Shown in pieces: positions 55,062-62,573 of a stretch of 64,000 nucleotides of DNA. The stretch's first letter is position 1. Every line of letters starts with the position of its first letter. The notes under the pieces are model-generated. The model was not told the DNA's origin, made no database searches, and saw only the letters and a list, made by a program, of their open reading frames with translations. A program made the translations under genes and the position numbers. Origin of the DNA: Levilinea sp. (lineage in GTDB: Bacteria > Chloroflexota > Anaerolineae > Anaerolineales > Anaerolineaceae); NCBI GenBank assembly GCA_029975215.1, contig JARKPO010000035.1, positions 1 to 64,000 on the forward strand, read 5' to 3'.

Positions 55062-56993
55062 ATGATTACAATAACTATTGATGGCAAAAAAGTAGAAGTG
55101 CCCGAAGGGACCACCGTTCTCCGTGCTGCTCAGGCTAACGGCTTCGACATCCCCACCCTCTGCGACCATCCCAACCTGACCCCTTACGGCGGCTGTCGCT
55201 TGTGTCTGGTTGAGGTTGAAGGAGCCCGCACCTTGCAGCCCTCCTGCACACTGCCGGTGAGCAACAACATGGTTGTGCATACCGATAACGAGCGCATCCG
55301 CGCCGCGCGTAAGTTCGTCCTCACCATGATCTTCAGCGAGCGCAACCATTTCTGCCCCTTCTGCCAGGTGTCCGGCGGCGACTGCGAATTGCAAAACGCC
55401 GCCTATGAGCAGGAAATGACCCACTGGCCCATTCAGCCTTCCTGGACGACCTACCCTGTGGATGCATCGCACCCCTATTTCGTTCTCGATCACAACCGCT
55501 GCATCCTCTGCCGCCGCTGTGTGCGTGCCTGCGGTGAACTTGTCGGCAACTTCACCCTTGGCTTTGAGGAACGCGGTGCCAAAAGCTTCCTGGTTGCCGA
55601 TTTAGGCGCGCCCCTGGGCGAAAGCACCTGCATCTCCTGCGGAACCTGCGTCCAAATCTGCCCCACCGGCGCCCTCATTGACCGCTCCAGCGCCTACCGC
55701 GGCCGTGAAACCCAGGTAGACCGCCATCCCACCATCTGCACCGGCTGCTCAGTCGGATGCACCCTGGATGTCCTCGTCCGCGACAATAACATGATGCGCA
55801 TCGAAGGTGACTGGACAGCGGAATTGAACGGTGGGGTCATCTGTAAGACCGGCCGCTTCCTGCCAACCGTCGAGGATCGCACTCGCATTGTCACCCCCCT
55901 GGTGCGACGCAATGGCAAGCTGGTTGCCGCAACGTGGGAACAGGCCCTGGAAGCCGTCGCCGAAGGAATGAAACCGCTGGGCAGCAAAGTTGCCGCGTTG
56001 GCCTCGCCGCGCCTCTCCACCGAAAGTCTGCATGCCTTCAAACAGATCTTTAAAGATCACCTGGCTGCCCAAACCGTCACTACCACCGACGAATGCGCCG
56101 CCACTGCCAACCTGGTCAAGACCGCCGCGGCTTTAGGGCGCGCCTTCGAAGGTAAATTGGAAGACCTGCACACCGCCGACTGCTTCCTCCTGTTGGATGA
56201 AGATATCGTCGCCGATCACGAAGTTGCCGGCTTCTTCATCAAGCGCAGCCTGCCCCTGGGCGCCAGCCTCGTACTGGTCAGCGAAGGCGCTCATCCGTTG
56301 GATCTAAATGCTGACGCTAACCTGAAATTCAAGAAGGGCACCCTCGCCGCCGTCATCCAGGGTCTGCGCGCTGCTTTGGCCCAGAATCAGTCCGGCGTGT
56401 CCGATGCCGCTGCTCAAACTGGCATCGCCGTCGACGCTTTCCTTCAGGCCGCTCACAAGCTCTTTGAGGCCGAAAAACCCGTGATTGTCTTCGGGAAGAA
56501 TCTTGTCAGTCAAGGCGAAGCCCTCGTGAAAGCCACTGTTGAACTGGCCGACGCAGCCCATGCCGCCCTGCTCAGTACCAAGGGCCAGGCCAACAGCCTC
56601 GCTGCCGCCCTCTTCGGCCTCAGCGCTCCCCTGAATCTGCAAGACGCTAAAGCCGTCTATGTAGCCCTGGGAGATGAAGAACCCTCGCGCAAGCTCACCC
56701 AGCAGCTTGAAAAAGCCCCCTTCCTGGTCGTTCAGGCCGCGTACACGTCGCAGCTTTCCGCGATGGCTCATGTAGTACTGCCTGCCCAAAGCGCCTTTGA
56801 ACAGGGTGGATCGTACCTCAATCTGGACGGCCGCTTGCAGAAGTCCGAAGCTGCCCTACAGTGCACCGAAGAAGTCTTTGCCAATCTTGAAATCCTCAAG
56901 GCATTGGCCGACCACATGGGTTGCACCCTGGATCTCGCCGCCTGGAGCGCGGAATTGCACAAAGCCGCCTCTCCTGTTGCGCTGGTTCCTTAA
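55062..56993 (+). CDS. hoxU: NuoG/HoxU-like iron-sulfur subunit with molybdopterin-like C-terminus
   Basis: 643 residues from ATG 55062. [2Fe-2S] ferredoxin domain (CDHPNLTPYGGCRLCLVEV, PSC), a His/Cys 4Fe-4S site (NHFCPFCQVSGGDCELQ), two 4Fe-4S motifs (CILCRRCVRACG and CISCGTCVQICPTG), then CTGCSVGC...VICKTGRF, the 4Fe-4S domain of molybdopterin oxidoreductases, and a degenerate molybdopterin-type domain (about 280-640). Classical HoxU ends near residue 240, so this is a NuoG-like long form. It carries electrons from the flavoprotein to HoxY. It has no H-cluster motifs, so it is not the missing [FeFe] hydrogenase. Confidence 0.9.
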   Translation: MITITIDGKKVEVPEGTTVLRAAQANGFDIPTLCDHPNLTPYGGCRLCLVEVEGARTLQPSCTLPVSNNMVVHTDNERIRAARKFVLTMIFSERNHFCPFCQVSGGDCELQNAAYEQEMTHWPIQPSWTTYPVDASHPYFVLDHNRCILCRRCVRACGELVGNFTLGFEERGAKSFLVADLGAPLGESTCISCGTCVQICPTGALIDRSSAYRGRETQVDRHPTICTGCSVGCTLDVLVRDNNMMRIEGDWTAELNGGVICKTGRFLPTVEDRTRIVTPLVRRNGKLVAATWEQALEAVAEGMKPLGSKVAALASPRLSTESLHAFKQIFKDHLAAQTVTTTDECAATANLVKTAAALGRAFEGKLEDLHTADCFLLLDEDIVADHEVAGFFIKRSLPLGASLVLVSEGAHPLDLNADANLKFKKGTLAAVIQGLRAALAQNQSGVSDAAAQTGIAVDAFLQAAHKLFEAEKPVIVFGKNLVSQGEALVKATVELADAAHAALLSTKGQANSLAAALFGLSAPLNLQDAKAVYVALGDEEPSRKLTQQLEKAPFLVVQAAYTSQLSAMAHVVLPAQSAFEQGGSYLNLDGRLQKSEAALQCTEEVFANLEILKALADHMGCTLDLAAWSAELHKAASPVALVP

Positions 56994-57014
56994 TCGTTGA
57001 AAGGATAAAATCGA

Positions 57015-57557
57015 ATGGCAAAACCAAAAGTCTCAAGTGATTGGATGTGCGGCTGCGCTGGCTGCCACATGTCCCTCCTGGACATGGACGAACGTCTTGC
57101 CCAGGTCGTTGAACTGGCAGATCTTCGTTCCACTCCCATCACCGACCTTAAACAGCCGGATGAAAGTGGCGTGGATGTGGGCGTCCTTGAAGGCGGCATC
57201 AACAATACTGCCAATGAAGAGGTTGCTCATTATTTCCGCAAACGCTGCAAAATCTTAGTAGCCCTGGGCGACTGTGCCGTCTTCGGTGGCGTGCCCGCCA
57301 TGCGCAATTTTGTGGGTGAAGAATCTGCCCTGCGCCGTGCTTACGTCGAAACCGAATCCACCGATTCCGAAGGTAAAATCCCCGACGACCCCGAACTGGC
57401 TCGCATGACCCCAGTGCGCGCGATCCACGAAGTTGTCCCCGTGGACTACCACGTCCCCGGCTGCCCGCCGGATGCGGACGTCATCTTCCATGTGCTCTCC
57501 GAGTTAGCCCAGGGTCGTGACCCCGATCTTAAAGGCAAGCTCCTGCACTGGCATTAG
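57015..57557 (+). CDS. hoxY: [NiFe] hydrogenase small subunit HoxY
   Basis: 180 residues. Proximal [4Fe-4S] cluster ligands are in WMCGCAGCHMS, LGDCAVFGG and VPGCPPDADVI. GVLEGGINNTANEE is the usual small-subunit segment. There is no Tat signal peptide, so the enzyme is cytoplasmic; the single-cluster length fits group 3 hydrogenases. It lies 21 nt after the NuoG-like gene and directly before hoxH. Confidence 0.95.
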   Translation: MAKPKVSSDWMCGCAGCHMSLLDMDERLAQVVELADLRSTPITDLKQPDESGVDVGVLEGGINNTANEEVAHYFRKRCKILVALGDCAVFGGVPAMRNFVGEESALRRAYVETESTDSEGKIPDDPELARMTPVRAIHEVVPVDYHVPGCPPDADVIFHVLSELAQGRDPDLKGKLLHWH

Positions 57558-57566
57558 GAGGGCATG

Positions 57567-59000
57567 ATGACCACTGAAAAAATTACCATTGAACCCGTAA
57601 CTCGTATTGAAGGCCACGCCAAAATCACCATTCGCATGAATGATGACGGCACTGTGAATCACGCCTACTTCCATGTGAATGAATTCCGTGGCTTCGAAAA
57701 ATTCTGCGAAGGGCGCATGGTCTTTGAAATGCCTTTCATCACCCCGCGTATCTGCGGCATCTGCCCCGTCAGCCACCATCTGGCAGCCGCCAAGGCCGGT
57801 GATGAAGTCCTGGGCTGTCCGCCCCCCCGCACAGCCACCCTGCTGCGCGACCTGATGCATATGGGCCAGATCATCCAGAGTCACGGCATGCACTTCTTCG
57901 AACTGGCTGGGCCTGACCTGATCCTGGGCTTTGATGCTGACCCCGCCGTGCGCAATGTCGTCGGCCTGCTCCAGGCCGACCCCGCCCTTACTCTCAAGGC
58001 CATCAACCTGCGCAAATTTGGGCAGGATATCATCTTCCGCGTCGGTGGCCGCCGCATTCACCCCACCTTTGCCGTCCCTGGCGGCGTCAATAAAGCCCTC
58101 TCTGCCGAAGACCGTGCCGGTATCCTCGCCGGTTTGGATGAAGCCATCGCCACCACCCAGCTCGGCATCAGCATTATGAAGAACTGGGCCGAAAAGAACC
58201 GCGAAGATATCGAAAAGTTCGCCGTTCTCAAGACCGGCTATTTCGGTCTGGTCACCCCGGGCAACGGACTGGAGCTCTACGACGGCCAGATCCGCCTGCT
58301 GGATCAAAAAGGGCAGCAGCTCGAGCATTTTGACGGTCGTAACTATCTAGATTACATTGCCGAGCATGTCGAACCCTGGTCGTATCTCAAGTTCCCCTAT
58401 TATAAGAAGATGGGCTGGCCCAACGGCGTGTACCGTGTGGGTCCTCTCGGCCGCCTGAACGCCGCGGATGTCATTGAAACCCCGCTGGCCGGCGAAGAGA
58501 TGAAGATTTGGAAGTCGCTTAACAGCGGCCTGCCGGTGGAAAACACCCTCTATTACCACTACGCCCGTTTGATTGAAACCCTGTTTGCTCTCGAACGAGT
58601 GCGCATCTTACTGGATGACCCCGATATCCTCGGCAAAGATATCCTCAACACCCGCCACGATTTCCGCGGCGAAGGTGTGGGCGTCATCGAAGCACCGCGC
58701 GGGACACTTTTCCATCACTACTGGGCCAATGAATCGGGTCAGCTCGCTAGAGTCAACCTCATCGTCGCTACTGGCCACAACAACTGGGCCATGAGCGAAT
58801 CGGTTGATTCGGTCGCCAAAACCTACATCAACGGCAACCCCATCCGCGAAGGCCTGCTCAACCGCGTCGAGGCCGCCATCCGCGCCCACGACCCCTGCCT
58901 CTCCTGCTCCACCCATGCCGTGGGCCAGATGCCGATGGAGATCGAAATCCTCGATCCTGAGGGACAGCTCATTCAAACCCTCAGCCGTAACCTAGACTAA
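57567..59000 (+). CDS. hoxH: [NiFe] hydrogenase large subunit HoxH
   Basis: 477 residues. N-terminal Ni-binding motif [11 protein letters not shown] (near residue 60) and C-terminal motif DPCLSCSTH. The 27 residues after that His are the expected peptide removed by the maturation protease encoded next. [15 protein letters not shown] at the start and the NAD-linked (group 3d-like) context indicate H2 oxidation or evolution coupled to NAD(H), possibly with ferredoxin in a bifurcating complex like the NiFe HydABCSL type. ATG 57567 is favoured because AGGAGG is 5 nt upstream; ATG 57564 adds one residue. Confidence 0.95.
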   Translation: MTTEKITIEPVTRIEGHAKITIRMNDDGTVNHAYFHVNEFRGFEKFCEGRMVFEMPFITPRICGICPVSHHLAAAKAGDEVLGCPPPRTATLLRDLMHMGQIIQSHGMHFFELAGPDLILGFDADPAVRNVVGLLQADPALTLKAINLRKFGQDIIFRVGGRRIHPTFAVPGGVNKALSAEDRAGILAGLDEAIATTQLGISIMKNWAEKNREDIEKFAVLKTGYFGLVTPGNGLELYDGQIRLLDQKGQQLEHFDGRNYLDYIAEHVEPWSYLKFPYYKKMGWPNGVYRVGPLGRLNAADVIETPLAGEEMKIWKSLNSGLPVENTLYYHYARLIETLFALERVRILLDDPDILGKDILNTRHDFRGEGVGVIEAPRGTLFHHYWANESGQLARVNLIVATGHNNWAMSESVDSVAKTYINGNPIREGLLNRVEAAIRAHDPCLSCSTHAVGQMPMEIEILDPEGQLIQTLSRNLD

Positions 59001-59018
59001 GACCTCTTCCAGTCACAC

Positions 59019-59053
59019 CACCAACGGGAGGGCTGAAATGCCCCCCCGTTGGT
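59019..59053 (+). terminator. Hairpin after hoxH
   Basis: ACCAACGGG (59019-59027) pairs with CCCGTTGGT (59045-59053), with further G-C pairing inside and T/A-rich sequence after it. It may be a partial terminator that lowers protease expression relative to the structural genes. Confidence 0.5.
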
Positions 59054-59084
59054 TTATAACATTCATATTCTTTAAAGGTGGTGG

Positions 59085-59573
59085 ATGAAATCAACATTGA
59101 TCATTGCATATGGGAATCTGGATCGAGAAGATGATGGGGTTGGCTGGCATATCCTGGTTGGTGTGCTGCGTGCCTTGGGACGAAACGTACCTGCATCACC
59201 CGAAGATGTGTTTGAACCTCACCCCACCGATCCTTACCCCCACGTGCAGTTTACCCTGCAGCTTTACCCTGAACTGGCCGAAACCATCGCCCAGTATGAA
59301 CGGGTGTGTTTTGTAGATGCTCACACGGGTCGGGTTCCGGATGATCTGAATGTCGAACACATCACTCCTGGTTTTCAGCAGTCGCCTTTTACGCACCACA
59401 TGACCCCCCAGACCTGCCTGGCCTTGGCCCACAACCTCTACAATGCTAAAACCGAAGCCTTGCTTATCTCGGTACGCGGATTTAGCTTCAATTTCACCAA
59501 TTCACTTTCCGAACCCACCGCACAACTGGCCCACCAAGCAATCAGCACAATTCATCAATGGCTGCTTGCTTAA
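59085..59573 (+). CDS. hoxW: [NiFe] hydrogenase maturation protease
   Basis: 162 residues, HycI/HoxW family. AYGNLDREDDGVGWHI is the usual GNx(L/I)xxDDGxG start, with the Ni-sensing Asp. A second conserved acidic region follows (CVFVDAHTGRVPDD). It cuts the C-terminal peptide of HoxH after nickel insertion. It is the last gene of the hydrogenase group, convergent with the DUF190-CBS gene. The gap that follows (to 59687) shows no terminator. Confidence 0.88.
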   Translation: MKSTLIIAYGNLDREDDGVGWHILVGVLRALGRNVPASPEDVFEPHPTDPYPHVQFTLQLYPELAETIAQYERVCFVDAHTGRVPDDLNVEHITPGFQQSPFTHHMTPQTCLALAHNLYNAKTEALLISVRGFSFNFTNSLSEPTAQLAHQAISTIHQWLLA

Positions 59574-59687
59574 GACGACTTGAACTGTGCAAATATTTAG
59601 ACGCAGCCGCAATGTAAGGAACTGTTCGCCCTGATCTTGACATCAACTGGCACGAGCTTATTATCGTCCAGTGTGTATTTCACATCT

Positions 59688-60962
59688 CTAGATATCATTC
59701 TTTTCTTGAACGGCAACTGCCTCCAACATCATTTGTCGGTCCACTAGACCTAAAGGGTGGTCTTGATCATCTACGACGACCATCCACTTTCGAGACTCAG
59801 CTAACATAATCCTTAACCCGTCAATTATCGACGTTTCGGGTTTAATGGTCAGTGGCCCAGGAGACATCAGATCATATGCCGTTTCTTTACCGGCAGGTGG
59901 TTTGCCCAAGCTTTTAAGTGCATTTAAGATGCCACGCCTTTTTGTAGGTTGAACTCTAGCAACAACATCCGAATCACTCAACAAACCAATCGCGACTCCC
60001 TGAGAATCGACAACAATCAAACGGTGCGAATCGGACTTAGCAAACTTATCTACGATCAAAGATAAATTATCATCCTGATTAACCATCGGAATCTCACGGC
60101 TCATGATATCCGAAATAGTCTTCACAACTCCAAGACTAATTTCCTGCGAGGGTGAATCGAATTTTGTATTAGCAACTTGCCTGAGGATATCTAGCCGAGA
60201 TAGCACACCAACAAGCACTCCATCTCGATTAACGACAGGCAGCCGCTTTAACCCCGCCTTGACCATACGAGCCGTAGCCGCACCTAGGGTTTCGTTTTCG
60301 GAAACGGTGACAACAGGTTGGGTCATAACATCCTGAACGGTTAATCGAGAATTTTCTAAATTCTTCAGTTCTTGGTTAATCTCTCTGGCCTCTAAACGAA
60401 TAGCAACGGAAAATCTTAATTGAACCCCAGCTCGTTCCAACAAATCTTCATTTGTTAGCATCCCAACGACTTTGCCAGAATGATCAACAACTGGCGTTGC
60501 TTTTACTTTATTCTTCAGCATCTGCGTCCAGGCTTCTTGAACGCTCATTTCAGGCTGTAAAACCACGACAGACTGCGTCATGACCTCCGAGACTAATTTA
60601 TTCGCTGGAAGTGGATTGAGGCATCGGTGGGTACTTTTGATGATCTCAACATCATCAATGGTGATCAATCCCTCCTGCACCATTGGATAAATATCTTTGA
60701 TAACAAGGTCAATTTTTTCTGGAGAGTCGATTGCTTCAATAACCAAAGGTAGATCCGTCATCCGGACCTCAATATGAATGGTGTGTACAGATGAGTTCGT
60801 ACCATATCCTATGATGCCCCGGAACACTGTTGCGCCGGCAATGCCCTTATCACGCAGAGTCTCAATCAATGCTGAATCTAGTGAATTACCGCGCCAACGA
60901 TCTCTTTCGGTGATATAAATGCGCAGCCGCTTTGCTTTCTTTTGTATGGATAGGTCTGGCAT
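59688..60962 (-). CDS. DUF190 and four-CBS-domain protein
   Basis: 424 residues from ATG 60962 (AAGGAGG upstream). Residues 1-110 are a DUF190 domain (KRLRIYITERDRWRG, ATVFRGIIGYG, PLVIEAIDSPEKI), a ferredoxin-like, PII-type fold. Four CBS motifs follow, starting with EVMTQSVVVLQPE, DVMTQPVVTVSEN, DIMSREIPMVNQD and DLMSPGPLTIKPE. DUF190 genes are often next to crcB. Here the gene is 28 nt downstream of crcB under a fluoride riboswitch, so it probably regulates or assists fluoride export, perhaps by sensing a nucleotide. It is AT-richer than its neighbours. Confidence 0.88.
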   Translation of the reverse strand: MPDLSIQKKAKRLRIYITERDRWRGNSLDSALIETLRDKGIAGATVFRGIIGYGTNSSVHTIHIEVRMTDLPLVIEAIDSPEKIDLVIKDIYPMVQEGLITIDDVEIIKSTHRCLNPLPANKLVSEVMTQSVVVLQPEMSVQEAWTQMLKNKVKATPVVDHSGKVVGMLTNEDLLERAGVQLRFSVAIRLEAREINQELKNLENSRLTVQDVMTQPVVTVSENETLGAATARMVKAGLKRLPVVNRDGVLVGVLSRLDILRQVANTKFDSPSQEISLGVVKTISDIMSREIPMVNQDDNLSLIVDKFAKSDSHRLIVVDSQGVAIGLLSDSDVVARVQPTKRRGILNALKSLGKPPAGKETAYDLMSPGPLTIKPETSIIDGLRIMLAESRKWMVVVDDQDHPLGLVDRQMMLEAVAVQEKNDI

Positions 60963-60990
60963 ATTAAACCTCCTTAACTTCAATCCTTAA

Positions 60991-61365
60991 TTATATAAGT
61001 TTCGCGAGATATACACCTATCCAAACACCTAACAGCCCTAAAAATGTGCTGCCGAAAACGTTAATGGACCCCGCCAACCATTGGCCTTTGGTTAACAAAC
61101 TTAGACTTTCATACGCATAGGTAGAAAATGTCGTATACGCTCCTAAAAAACCAACGGAAAGCAGTAATCTCCACTTTGCATCAATCATTAATCTCTCTGT
61201 AGCCAGTGTCAAGAAAAATCCGATGAGCAGACAACCAGTGAAATTAATGATGAGTGTGCCGTAAGGAAAACTCGTGCCAAATTTTTGAGCAGCCCAATCC
61301 CCAACCCAATAACGAAGATTCGCGCCAAAAATGGCTCCTACAGAAATTAAGAGAAATTTATCCAT
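60991..61365 (-). CDS. crcB: Fluoride channel CrcB/Fluc
   Basis: 124 residues with four membrane helices. Typical motifs are GANLRYWVGDW, GTLIINFTGCLLIGF and GFLGAYTTFSTYAYE, which carry the polar and Phe residues of the double-barrelled fluoride channel. It lets fluoride leave the cell. A single crcB of this length works as a dual-topology dimer. A fluoride riboswitch with terminator lies in its leader, and a DUF190-CBS gene follows in the operon. Confidence 0.95.
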   Translation of the reverse strand: MDKFLLISVGAIFGANLRYWVGDWAAQKFGTSFPYGTLIINFTGCLLIGFFLTLATERLMIDAKWRLLLSVGFLGAYTTFSTYAYESLSLLTKGQWLAGSINVFGSTFLGLLGVWIGVYLAKLI

Positions 61366-61400
61366 GTTCGTTATCGCTAATTCCTACTTCACATAAATTA

Positions 61401-61435
61401 GAAAGCCTCTGCCAAAGGAAAAACTTGGCAGAGGC
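61401..61435 (-). terminator. Riboswitch-controlled intrinsic terminator
   Basis: On the minus strand, GCCTCTGCCAA pairs with TTGGCAGAGGC around an 8-9-nt loop, followed by a TTTC tract. Its first arm is the 3' strand of the fluoride aptamer, so aptamer and terminator cannot form together. Confidence 0.85.
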
Positions 61436-61480
61436 CATCAGCACATAGGCAGTCCGAATAAGTGAGCCTCATCACTTTTT
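61425..61480 (-). promoter_or_regulatory. Fluoride riboswitch (crcB motif)
   Basis: Minus strand, about 61478 down to 61425: AAGTGATGAGGCTCACTT, then GGACTGCC, then GCTGATGGCCTCTGCC. The GTGATGAGGC...CTGATGGCCTC spacing matches the crcB RNA aptamer, close to the Thermotoga petrophila form whose core reads GCGATGAGGCCCGC...CTGATGGCCTC. The downstream terminator uses the same GCCTCTGCC strand, so fluoride binding should prevent termination and switch on crcB. The ligand is secured by the gene it controls. Confidence 0.92.
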
Positions 61481-61649
61481 TGAAGTTAGATTATAAATGA
61501 ATTGATGATTCATGTAAAGAATAAACGGTAGCGGAATTGAGATAATAACATCTTCATCAAAACTCCCAAAACCTACCAGAACCTGGATCATATCTCATAA
61601 TCTAGTAAAATAGGGCAAAACTCACCTTACACGAAGGAGACACAAAACC

Positions 61650-62501
61650 TTGTCTGCTGAATTCAATATGGATGCTCTCATGCCTGCTGAAATGGCTCAA
61701 AAAGCCGAAGCCGTGGGAGTCAAAAAAGCAAACCTTGCCACCCTCCCCATGCTTGCCCTGGCCGTCCTGGCCGGTGCCTTCATTTCCGCCGGGGCAATCT
61801 TTGCTACCACTGTTGGAACTGGTACAGCCGAAGTTCCCTATGGTTTAGGTAAACTTGCTGTAGGTCTTTCTTTCACCTTAGGGCTTATTCTGGTCATCGT
61901 AGGCGGTGCAGAATTATTCACCGGTAATACGCTGATCATTATGGCCTTCACCTCGGGCAAAATTACGTTGGTCCAGTTGATGCGTAACTGGGTGATCGTG
62001 TTTTTCGGCAATTTTATTGGCTCTATCGGCACAGCCCTCTTAATGTTTGCCACTAAGCAATACACATTCGGCAAAGGCGCCATTGGCCTAAACGCCCTCA
62101 ACATTGCCAATTCCAAGTGTGGTCTTGATTTTTTCCAGGCTGTCGCTCTGGGTATCATGTGCAACGCCCTGGTATGTATGGCGGTCTGGCTGACCTTTTC
62201 GGCTCGCTCCACCACCGATAAAATCCTGGCCATCATCCCCCCCATCAGCGCTTTTGTGGCTGCCGGTTTCGAACACAACGTCGCCAATATGTATTTTATT
62301 CCCTTGGGCCTGTTCATCAAATCCTGGGGCTCCCCTGCCTTCTTTGAAAGCATCGGCAAAACCGCAGCCGATTTTTCCAACCTTACCTGGGGTAATTTCT
62401 TCCTGGCAAACCTCCTGCCCGTCACCATCGGCAACATCATCGGTGGCGCCGTGATGGTCGGCCTGATGTACTGGTTCATCTTCAACGGAAAAAAGAAATA
62501 A
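61650..62501 (+). CDS. focA: Formate/nitrite transporter family channel (FocA-like)
   Basis: 283 residues with six membrane helices. LAVLAGAFISAGAIFATTVGTG, GGAELFTGNTLI, NWVIVFFGNFIGSIGTA and CNALVCMAVWLTFSARS are FNT-family motifs. Just upstream of a formate dehydrogenase gene, formate is the likely ion. The start is TTG 61650 (AAGGAG 10 nt upstream) or ATG 61668, which gives MDALMPAEMAQKAE; both are in frame. The promoter is not clear. It lies 72 nt before the formate dehydrogenase gene on the same strand. Confidence 0.9.
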   Translation: MSAEFNMDALMPAEMAQKAEAVGVKKANLATLPMLALAVLAGAFISAGAIFATTVGTGTAEVPYGLGKLAVGLSFTLGLILVIVGGAELFTGNTLIIMAFTSGKITLVQLMRNWVIVFFGNFIGSIGTALLMFATKQYTFGKGAIGLNALNIANSKCGLDFFQAVALGIMCNALVCMAVWLTFSARSTTDKILAIIPPISAFVAAGFEHNVANMYFIPLGLFIKSWGSPAFFESIGKTAADFSNLTWGNFFLANLLPVTIGNIIGGAVMVGLMYWFIFNGKKK

Positions 62502-62573
62502 CCAAACAGCTGATGTCAAGCTGCGCAGCCGCGTCTGATCTCAGGTTCACGGCTGAACTAGACTGGAGAAACA

